Of a stretch of 64,000 nucleotides of DNA, positions 40,001 to 48,800 are shown piece by piece. The translations under genes were made by a program, and so were the position numbers. The DNA is from Aulostomus chinensis (lineage: Eukaryota > Chordata > Actinopteri > Syngnathiformes > Aulostomidae): contig JBBMOA010000020.1 in assembly GCA_037954235.1 (NCBI GenBank), positions 8,688,677 through 8,752,676 on the forward strand. Direction: 5' to 3'. How positions within the stretch are numbered: the first letter of the stretch is position 1; every line of letters starts with the position of its first letter. A model generated the notes under the pieces. It worked only from the letters and a program-made list of their open reading frames with translations, was not told where the DNA came from and searched no databases.

Positions 40001-40215
40001 ACAAGACCTGACAGCAGCCACATACTGTATTATTATTAATGACATGCTTCCAATGATAAATGTGCATCCTGTATTTCTGTCTCAATTGCTATATGCAGAG
40101 ATTTCTTAGACCTGCACTTTGGTACCTTAATGGTTCAGGAGTACTCACCAAACTGCACAGCCCAGGCAGGGCTAACTGGGGAGCTACGCATTGACTTCAG
40201 CAGCATGGATGCCAT
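30209..40215 (-). CDS. hadhb: Mitochondrial trifunctional protein beta subunit (long-chain 3-ketoacyl-CoA thiolase)
   Basis: Thiolase subunit of the mitochondrial trifunctional protein; it cleaves long-chain 3-ketoacyl-CoA to acetyl-CoA and a shortened acyl-CoA. Fifteen coding exons on the minus strand, in gene order: 40149-40215, 39804-39845, 39619-39715, 39425-39469, 39024-39123, 38484-38571, 38200-38387, 37918-38098, 35794-35915, 35158-35237, 35015-35062, 34678-34765, 34276-34350, 34033-34197, 30209-30244. Every junction has GT-AG signals and keeps frame, giving 1422 nt and 473 aa, about the length of human HADHB. The N-terminus (MASMLLKSMRSSP) is basic and hydroxylated like a mitochondrial presequence. 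Thiolase signatures are intact: acyl-accepting Cys137 in MACIS, His427 in GHPFGATG, Cys457 in AACAAGGQ, and GHAM at 463-466. The start sits in a second exon whose acceptor lies just upstream (exon edge about 40221); exon 1 is non-coding. The last intron (3.8 kb) is full of transposons. Identity is very secure; the start is fairly secure. Confidence 0.97.
30539..31157 (+). mobile_element. Non-autonomous hAT-type DNA transposon with perfect 8-bp target-site duplication
   Basis: A 619-bp element with inverted ends: the left end reads TAGGGCTGAACGAT and the complement of the right end reads GAGGGTTGAACGAT. It is flanked on both sides by ACGTGCAT (30531-30538 and 31158-31165), the 8-bp duplication typical of hAT elements. 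It sits in the last intron of hadhb and carries a short BED-finger reading frame. The clean duplication suggests a fairly young insertion. Confidence 0.9.
30818..31066 (+). CDS. BED-type zinc-finger peptide, N-terminal remnant of a hAT transposase
   Basis: An intact 82-residue frame from ATG to TAA inside the hAT element at 30539-31157. Residues about 22-72 form a BED finger: aromatic residues near LWDYFGY, then CRTC, then HLYNHH supplying the His pair. BED fingers are the DNA-binding N-terminal domain of hAT transposases; the catalytic DDE and dimerisation parts are absent. It lies antisense within an intron of hadhb. It is either a transposase 5' exon left after internal deletion or a short peptide made by the element. 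Expression is unknown. Confidence 0.7.
   Translation: MASSAELEKEETPPDLVRKKASTLILWDYFGYETTDIQQKNVLCRTCRRKVAKSRGNTTNLRQHLYNHHQHLYDVYMEKINK
31585..33800 (+). pseudogene. Tc1/mariner transposase pseudogene, split by a LINE insertion
   Basis: Tc1-like transposase remnants in two pieces in the last hadhb intron. The 5' piece (about 31585-32100) reads, with stops and frameshifts, through SKTKEISLDLRERI, an HTH region and KTPLLWKRHIQARLAY. The 3' piece (33625 to about 33800) reads VKHSGWSIMQWGCF and ILKENVKQSAAKLG, the part that normally follows directly. Between them lies an L2-like LINE. The C-terminal catalytic end and terminal inverted repeats were not found. Inactive relic. Confidence 0.85.
32101..33624 (+). 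mobile_element. 5'-truncated L2-like non-LTR retrotransposon inserted in the Tc1 pseudogene
   Basis: Translation gives broken reverse-transcriptase fragments: HHSTETALVKVTDDL, LDLSTAFDT, and the C-terminal LRNLGVLFDQDLSFNSHIKQ. It ends with the characteristic fish LINE 3' tail (gatttggcgctatacaaata). The 5' end is truncated. ACAG at 32097-32100 and again at 33625-33628 borders the insertion exactly where the Tc1 frame is interrupted. The same 3' UTR family recurs near 52.7 kb. Confidence 0.85.
35495..35725 (+). mobile_element. Degraded LINE 3' UTR in a hadhb intron
   Basis: Contains in order the diverged blocks seen in fish L2-like 3' ends (cggtcaacgccaaaccagtc, tttgctcaaaggaaaa, gggtctctataaact, tatgagatacctttt). 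Less well preserved than the copies at 33.0 and 52.7 kb and probably another subfamily. It lies between the hadhb exons at 35158-35237 and 35794-35915. Confidence 0.55.
36928..37352 (-). mobile_element. tRNA-headed SINE (type A), full length, with internal GT expansion
   Basis: Read on the minus strand, it starts with a tRNA-like head (ggcggcaagatggcgcaatg, then a degenerate B box near ccaggtttgagcc) and ends in a GGATGG-type tail. TTTAAAAT flanks it (36920-36927 and 37353-37360). A GT microsatellite at about 37020-37073 has expanded inside it. It lies in the 2-kb intron of hadhb upstream of exon 35794-35915. Confidence 0.75.
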
Positions 40216-40748
40216 GATGTTCTTTAACCAAAAGAATAGTTTAATAAAATATCATAATAACACTCAATGGAGTAATTAATCAAATATGATCAAAATAAAT
40301 ATGATCAGCTCATACTACATAAAAACAGTTGATCATGCCTAGTACACTAGAGAAGGTGTGTTGTGTGACACTTTTCCGGATTATACTGCCAATAATGCAA
40401 TATGCAAAATAAGGAAGAAGCTGTGGGTAGTGAGGAACAATGCTCTTCCAGATTTTTGTATGGAAATCTAAACTAATAACTTGTGCAAAGATCATTAAAA
40501 GGCAAATAAAAACATTATTCTAAAAAACGTGCTTCTTTGAATCCCAGTGTGAAAAGTCTGATTTCTAGTGGTATTGGTCCACAAACAACATTATCAGCCT
40601 CTGCACGGAACAGTTTTCCAATTCTTCTGAAATTCCCTGATCACCTCTGAGTACTTCTAGCTTTCCTTGTCGTAAGTGACTATTAATTTTTCATTCATTT
40701 GCACACGATCCACTGCAAAGGTCCTGTACATTTAAGAGTGCAGCCCGA

Positions 40749-40771
40749 GTGCGCGCGCGCGCGCGCGCACA
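40749..40771. repeat. (GC)n dinucleotide tract in hadhb intron 1
   Basis: About ten uninterrupted GC units ending in CACAC. GC dinucleotide microsatellites are rare in CpG-depleted vertebrate DNA, and this one lies within 300 bases of the promoter. Confidence 0.9.
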
Positions 40772-40946
40772 CTGCCTCTTATGAGGCACGAAGTAGTTCT
40801 GTAGGCAAAAGGTCAACTGGATGCAAAATCACACACAACAAAATATGTTGTGCCTCATTTACTATGTTTAGTAGTTAGCTTCCTTTGGCTTTTAGCTATG
40901 CGATTTTATGATACATATGAAGTAGAAAATGGAGGCTTTAACTCAC

Positions 40947-41125
40947 CCTGAGATTCACAGTTTACAGAGGAAAGCAGCTGGTTAAATGTACTGAAATTAT
41001 CTACTGAGTGGGGGTAACATTAAGAAGTCCTTAAAAACTTACCTTGTGCGTCTTGTTATACAAGTTACTATGACATATGAACGACGGTCACCCAGTACAG
41101 CCTAGCCCTCCCTACATTGCCTTTG
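40947..41125 (-). other. hadhb: hadhb 5' non-coding exon(s)
   Basis: On the minus strand a strong donor (ACAAG then gtaagt) has its exon edge at 41043, so a non-coding first exon ending there is likely; its 5' end is not visible. A second good donor (CTCAGG then gtgagtt) has its exon edge at 40947, with candidate acceptors just upstream, so a small alternative non-coding exon or alternative first-exon end is possible. Either would splice to the coding exon whose upper edge is about 40221. Inference from splice consensus only; cDNA would settle it. Confidence 0.55.
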
Positions 41126-41843
41126 ACCTTTCACCTAGATTTCTATCCAGAGAACGTCAGACACTCAGCCCCATAACCTACAATAATAAATGGGCTGAAA
41201 ACAGTGAAAATTATGTATTAGGCTAAATAGAATTGTCTTTAATCTCTAAAGACCTACCCTAAACATTTTCAATAGGCGCATGTTAACTTAGCTTGAAACT
41301 AGCAGCACTGCCATTTTTACCTTCTCCACGTTTTTAGATTAAGTACGCATTTTAAACAACTCCTGTAATAGTAAATAAAAAAAATGTCCTACTTAGGTAC
41401 TCAATGTTGTTGACAAGGATAACATGTACCTGTATTTATACGATGTCCACACCGTCCCAGCTTCCCTGCCTAAAAATTGGCTGAATGCAGAGCTGCTGGA
41501 CTACAAAGCCCACTAACGCTATCAGGGACCTTGCACAATTTAGCTAACCTAAAATATGCCTGGAGTAAATACGGCAGCGACTGTTAGACGTTCACGTATT
41601 TTCTTGGTTTAAGGAGTGATCTTAACTATGTTGTGAAATTTAAAATATGAATGAATATATATGCATGGCATGTCATTGTGTCCCCTTAAGAAAACATTGA
41701 TAATTAAATACAAGCATATTATAGGTTACGGCAATATCTTAAGGTTGTCTTATCTCGAGGACCTTATTCCACTTGACATGTGAGAACTATTGCGCCCTCT
41801 GCAGTGTAAGTTTTTTCTTGTTGGTTTCGAGTTTCAGCTTGTG
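41043..41843. promoter_or_regulatory. Shared bidirectional promoter region of hadhb and hadha
   Basis: The non-coding first exon of hadhb (minus) and the start codon of hadha (plus) are only about 800 bases apart and diverge, so one interval must serve both. It is not a strong CpG island. Visible candidate sites are a DR1 element at 41124-41136, an inverted CCAAT box (attggct, 41476-41482), an ACTACAA..CCCA sequence at 41500-41513 resembling the ZNF143/THAP11 motif, and a CTCF-like core (gcgccctctg) at about 41792-41801 in the hadha 5' UTR. The head-to-head arrangement is known for mammalian HADHA/HADHB; the individual factor assignments are inference. Confidence 0.8.
41124..41136 (-). promoter_or_regulatory. 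DR1 nuclear-receptor element (PPRE/HNF4-like)
   Basis: The minus strand reads AGGTGA-A-AGGTCA, two AGGTCA-type half-sites separated by one base with a single mismatch to a perfect DR1. It lies close to the presumed hadhb transcription start. PPAR-RXR and HNF4 bind DR1 elements, and PPAR-alpha controls many beta-oxidation genes, so the location fits the biology. Binding itself is not shown. Confidence 0.6.
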
Positions 41844-42784
41844 ATGGCAGCGTCTGTATCGGCCGGCGTATTTTTTAGATTTGCAACCTTCAAGTATCGC
41901 TTTTTATCTGGTATGTTATGTGAACGGAGTTATTCATGTTGGCTTTTATTGATGACTATTCTAATATTTACAATGATGCATTCAGTCTCTGTGTTTCATT
42001 GATGAACCGGAGGTGAACTTTCACCTAGATTGTTACAAGTCGCTTGGTGGTAGTATAGCTCTACAGTGATGTGGTTTAACGTTGGAGATAGTTGTTTAGA
42101 TCCTACAATTCTACAATTTCATTTAGCAAACGCTTCTGTCCAAAGCGACGTACTACACAAGCAAGAATTTAGACTGGAGGGAAAGCCTTAGTAAGTTCGA
42201 CAAAGTGCTTCAAATTTGATATAAATTTTGTTTTGGTAAACGTACATAGCTCCTTTGATATTGCAAGTGATTTCACTGTATAGTGGGCATCTCTGTCCTG
42301 CTACTTTTAATGAAATGAATTTTGTTGTCATGAGAGGGTCCCGTAATTAGATATCAGGGTCACACTGACTTGACTGAGGGCAATCTGGGTCATGGTTCAT
42401 GATATTCTGTTCTTGATTTGTAGGTCATGGGAACCGGTGTCTCTCAGTGTCCTCATCATTGGCAGGTAAAAATCAGCGGGATCATACTGATGAGTATGAA
42501 AATCACTAGGCCAAACATTTGAGTTATACTAAGGTACCAGCAATTTGGTATTGTGGTAGATGAATGTTTTTTTTTCTCAGATTTGTATTTGTAGCAGATG
42601 TGTTACACTGTCATATTTGCAGGTAAACAAGGTTAAAGTCCCTCAGCCCTCATGCCTCAAGCATATTTTTCTATTTGTGCTGTCAAAATTTGAAGCTTCG
42701 TTGTACAGAATGTTCCGAGTTTTGGAACTTATGCCACTGATGGTAGTGTGAGTGCTCACATGATGATTACTAACATGACTTACT

Positions 42785-42833
<49 letters not shown>

Positions 42834-42844
42834 ATAGACATGTG

Positions 42845-42878
<34 letters not shown>

Positions 42879-42912
42879 TATATGTATACACACATACCGA
42901 TATGCTTTTATA

Positions 42913-42971
<59 letters not shown>

Positions 42972-45737
42972 TTTTTTTATAATAAAAATAACTAGGAGGA
43001 GATAGCATTTGTTCAGGGTCCAAAATTGGCAAAAAAATAGTCCTTTCATGTGCTTATTGTGGACTTTTTCTTTATTTAGGTCAGGAGTGTCAGAGTGTGA
43101 ATTGTCGGTCTTGATGAGACAAATGATTGAGATAGTGTTTCTTGTCTATATGACATACCTACAGGCCATGGCAGCCCTTTGTAGATGCCTAGGTGGTGCT
43201 GTGGAGCACCTCGGGGGTTAATTTTTACATTTACCAAATTTTTCACCAGACCTGGTGTGTGTGCCAAATTTGGTGAGTTTTTGAGCATGTTAGTGGGTCA
43301 AATTGAGGTTTAAAGATGCAGCGGAAAAAAGAAGAAAGAAACGCAACAATAACAATAGGGTCTTTGCCACCTTTTGGGGCTCAGACCCTAATAATAATAA
43401 GTTTCATTTCAGTATTTCTGGTTTTAACTCACTGTACCTTACCACTCAAGCAGCTGCCACTTTTATGACCAATTTACTTGTGGAAAATTTTAAATTTCAG
43501 ACTAAATCTCACTTTTCAGTGAGTTCATGTTGTCAAACAATACTCTAATCTTTCTGAATCTTTATTAGCAATCTGTGAAGTCCTGTCATTGTAAATCTGA
43601 ATGTCCAGAATCTATGTTTATGCCTTATATGTCTGGCCACACACTCACAAGTTAAATTGTTATTATCATTATTGTTATTATTATTACTAATTATGATTAT
43701 TATTTGTCAAGAGGCTTCTTGTGATGCTCTTCCAGCCCCAACACCTCACACTAACTCTTAATACCCTCCAGTAGGTCCATCAACAAGGCTGTTGTTGGAG
43801 GCTGTGCTCCGTCTTCCAGAGATGAGTGTTTCACCAGTGGACACTTAGCCCTGGGTTTTACTGTCTCTCATCTATTTTACTCTTTCCTCCATCAAGCTCG
43901 AACACATGTCAGCTATGAGCTCAAGGATGATGTGGCAGTTATACGACTCAATGATCCAACATCCAAGGTGTGTATGTGTATCTGTGTGTGTTTACTTAAG
44001 AGTGTATGAGACAGTTAATCCATGTCAGAGAGAGAGATAACATTTGTTTTAGTCTAGTCTGCTTGTTTCTCATTGATAGATATGACATGTTTCATCTGTG
44101 TGTGTGTCTGTGTGTGTGCAGGTGAACACACTATCTGTGCAGATGCAATCTGAGCTGACGGAGGTGATGAGCAAGATCTGGTCAAACAATGCTGTGAAAA
44201 GTGCTGTTCTCATCTCAAGCAAGCCTGGCTGCTTCATTGCTGGAGCAGATATCAAGTGAGTTAAAATGAGAATACAGGGGCAGCATGGCACAGAGGTAGA
44301 GTGGCCGTCTAGCAACCGAAAGGTTGCTGGTTTGATCCTCACTTCCCCTGGTGACCATGTTGAAGTATCCTTGAGCAAGATACTGAACCCCTAATTGCTC
44401 CTGATGGCCCTGGGACCAGCTGGCGACCCGTCCAGGCTAGAGTTGTCACAGTACTAGAATTTCAATATTCAATACCGATATAAGGGGAAAAAAATCAATT
44501 TTCGATACCACAGGGAAAAAAATGACAAAATAATAGGCAGAAAAATGTTTTTAATAATGTCTAGAAAATACTAACAATAAATAACATAGAATAACATCTA
44601 TTTTAACACATCGGTTAATTAAGTGGCTGACGTTAATGTGTGTGCCTGTCAGCGTTTATCGTAATTCAGGGCTCTCAACTTGAGTCTCACACATTCACCA
44701 CTTTGCTTTTTACATTTTATATACCTTTTTTATAGGACCTTTGCGACCAGCAGCAGCACTCGCCATGTTTCGCCAGCTCTCTCCTACACACGCTGAGCTT
44801 CTAGTAAGGGGAGGAGCACAGAGGTAGTCTGTGTGTACTGGGATGCTGAGTGCAGCTGTGTGTCAACTGCAGGCAAGATGGCGCCGTTGGTATTGATACT
44901 TTTGCAAATGAGTGTCTTATTCAAAGACTAATATTTAGTATTGAATAATATCTGGGTATTGATACTTTTGACAACCCTAGTCCAGGGTTAACCCCGCCTC
45001 TTGCCCAATGTCAATGTCAAGCTCCAGCCCCCCCCCCCCCCCCGCGACTGTCAACAGATAAGCGGCATAGAAAATGGATGGATATGAGAATACTTGTGTT
45101 TTGTTTATTTTGTTGTGATTTTCTTACCATCCGAGTTATAAGAATGTATACATAAAACTGTCAGCTAAGTGTGTGTCTTTATTTTGTTCCTCTCAGCATG
45201 ATCCAAGCCGCAAAGAGCAGTGAAGAGGTGACCCGTCTCTCTCAGGAAGGTCAGAAGATGTTTGAGAAGATAGAGAAGTCCCCCATCCCCATCGTTGCTG
45301 CCATCAATGGCTCCTGCCTGGGTGGAGGCCTTGAGGTTTGTTCATCTATTAATATATGTGTTTGTGTGTGTGTGGGTGTTTTTGTGTGTGTGGGTGTGTG
45401 CGCGCGCAGCAAAATGAGGCTGCTTATGTGTGTTAACATTTATCCCTCACTTTGCAATTTCTGTCTAGTTTGCAATAGCTTGCCAGTATCGAGTTGCCAC
45501 CAAAAGCCGAAAAACAATACTGGGCACACCCGAGGTGATGCTGGGGCTGCTGCCTGGAGCAGGTGGCACTCAGAGACTCCCACAAATGGTATAAACACAC
45601 ACACTCATATTAATCAGTTGCTCCTAATGGCTTGAAAGCACTATAGCAGTCTAGTGCTTGTGGCTAATGAATTACACCAGAGTGTTTTAAGGTCAAGTCT
45701 CTCACTTAGGGGGATATTAGCTAACAGTATCTTTGTC

Positions 45738-45815
<78 letters not shown>

Positions 45816-48800
45816 GTGGGTCTCCCTGGAGCATTTGACATGATGCTGACAGGAAGAAACATCAGGGCAGATAAAGCTAAGAAGATGGGTCTAGTGCACC
45901 AGCTTGTGGACCCTCTGGGTATGTCCTACATGTGACATTTTTAGATTTCTCTGTTCCATGAGAAACATCATTGTGTGTTCTTGCAAGCTAATAATTGTCT
46001 GTGTGGCAATTAAGTGTGGTGATTTGTACCTGTGATGCTCACACTGTCAATATCACAGAGAGAACATGTATAGGGTTGTTCTTGCTTCTTCCCAAAGGTC
46101 CTGGTCTGAAGCCTGCAGAGGAGAGGACGATTGAATACCTGGAAGAAGTGGCAGTGGGCGTGGCCAAGGGAATTGCCAACAAGAAAATTCCTCTTACAAA
46201 GGAGAAGAGTCTCATGCAGAGTAAGTGATGCAGGTTCACATGAGCTTGCCATTTGACGTGGATCAGTATTGTTGGTCCTTTCCAGCAAATACTGTCACAA
46301 AACTGATTCTAAAACATAATGAGCTTAACACTGACCGTTCTACTTTTTTCCTTCTGAAATTCCTTTTCACTTCCAGATGAATAATGACCATGGAATATTT
46401 AATTGCTATAGAGCAAAAAACCTGATGAAATCTTAAAATGCAAAGATATAAGCCTGTAGTCAATTATTTTCCTGAGTTTTTTAGAGTTAAGAAAGCACTG
46501 GTCCAATTAACTGCAAATCCCACAATGCATTGTGAATGATAGATTTTTCAGTGACTCAAAACTATAGATTGGATTGCCTCCTCTTTAATTTGCCCCTAAT
46601 ATGGTAACAGTAACCTGATGTTCACATTTCCATCAGAGACATAACTGTTACACTTTACTGAGTATCTTAGTACTTCTCGGTGGAATTGCGAATAAAACAT
46701 AATTTTCTTAGAACAGGGTTGATATATGAACCGAGGTTTCTACAGGAGTCTCCAAGCTCATTGCAAGTCGACCGTGGATAGTTACAACATTATAGCAAAT
46801 AATCAAATCCTACCTTACTGTTTAGCTCTATTTGATACCAGAAAACAGATATGCAAGAACCACAAAAGCAAAATGGAAATCTGAAGTCTTACAGCATTTA
46901 TATTGTTATTTCTGAGTAAAGACAGAGCAAAGGCCTCTCATCAGCTATGGGCCTTGTGGTGGTCCTAAACATATTTGCTTCTCAGTGAGAAGTGCCTTAG
47001 CTTGTTATGGAAAAAGATGCTGTAGGAAATGAAAACATAGTGCTGTGAATTCATATTTTTTAATATCTGTGCAGAGCTGCAGGACGCAGTGATGGGCCTG
47101 GGTCCAGTAAAGAAGAAGATCTACAAGACTGTCAGCGAAAAGGTTCAGAAACAAACAAAAGGACTGTACCCTGCTCCGGTCAAAATCATCGAGGTAAGGA
47201 ACACAGAAAAATGTGAATCAGCAGAATTTATGTTGCCACATAACGCTGACATCTCTATGGATGTGTAGTCCATCAAGACCGGAGTGGAGCAGGGCACAGA
47301 GGCGGGCTATCTGGCTGAAGCTGAGGTACATTAGTCAACTTGTTAGTTTATCTGTGAGCAAAATAGCTCATGTTAAGTGGGAAAATAACTGCATTACTTG
47401 TGTTCTTGTTATTAACACAGAACTTTGGGAAGCTGGCGATTACTTCGGAGTCCAAAGCTCTGATCGGCCTTTATCATGGTCAGGTTGCTTGTAAGAAGAA
47501 CCGATTCGGGACCCCAGAGAAGGAAGTGAAGTATGACTTGTCGATGACTCCACTTGCTCTACCTGCTTTTTGTTTTTCACTGCCCGTACTGTTTCAGTTT
47601 AGTCATGGCAAGGTTGAACGAAGCTGCAGGGATGTTGTCTTCAATGTAGTCGTGTTTACTGGAACAACATTGTAGACGATTATTTCAGTCAACAATCTTT
47701 CCCCCTTAGATTTCTGCGTGTCGCCTTTTTTAAAGTCACCCTGGCTAAGTGAAAAAAATGACATATTCAGAGCTAGCAGGTTCTGATGAAGTTTTGTATC
47801 ATAAAATAAAGAAGGTCTATTTGTTAATTTCAGTGAAGAATTGTAAAGATAAAATGAGTATGAATATATAAACTCAAATAGAACACAGTTCACCCTTGAC
47901 GTATTTTGTGCAAGGGTTTTTCACTGTCCATGACATTTATGATTGGCTTACAGAAATACGTACAAGCTAGGGTGTTTTTTTTCTACTTTCTCATCATGAA
48001 AAGAGGTTGAACCAGATGTTTCTACTTTGCTGTCACAATGCCATGGAGGAACGTCTGGTTACACGAGAACATCCATAAGTCCTACATAGTCGTCCCTAGA
48101 TCCTGTCATAAGAGCACTTTCTCAAAAGACGCAGTTGTAGTTTTGCAGGTTGCCATTTAATCCGATAGCCCAGTGATTTAAAAAAACAAAACAAAACATA
48201 AACCTAAACTATATAGGACTGACCTTGTGTCACACCATGATGACTCGAGAGATGTGATCTTCGAGTATGGGCTGAGCTCCCTCAGAACAAAAAGGCACTG
48301 CCTGTAATTTCAGGCAAATGGAAAAAGGTGAGTGTAGCAAGTACGACACAGTGGGACAGCAGCTTTAATTGTCAGCATTGATGGTTTGCATGTGTTGTGT
48401 TTTAGAACTCTGGCAATCCTGGGCGCAGGGCTGATGGGAGCAGGGATAGCTCAGGTATCAATAGATAAAGGCCTGAACACCATCCTGAAGGATACCACAG
48501 TTGAGGGCATCAGCAGAGGAGAAGATCAGGTCTACAAAGGGTAACAAACTTGCTCTGTTAGTCATTTCTTCAAAAAATGCTGGAACAAAGTCATCTTTGA
48601 AGTACAACTTTCCCTGTGTTTTTGTGCTCAGTCTCAATACAAAGGTGAAGAAGAGAGCCTTGACATCATTTGAGCGGGATGCCACTCTGTCTAACCTCTC
48701 CGGTCAGCTCAACTATACCAGTTTCCACTCTGCTGATATGGTGATAGAGGCCGTGTTTGAGGACATCAATATTAAACACAAAGTCCTCAAGGAGGTGGAG

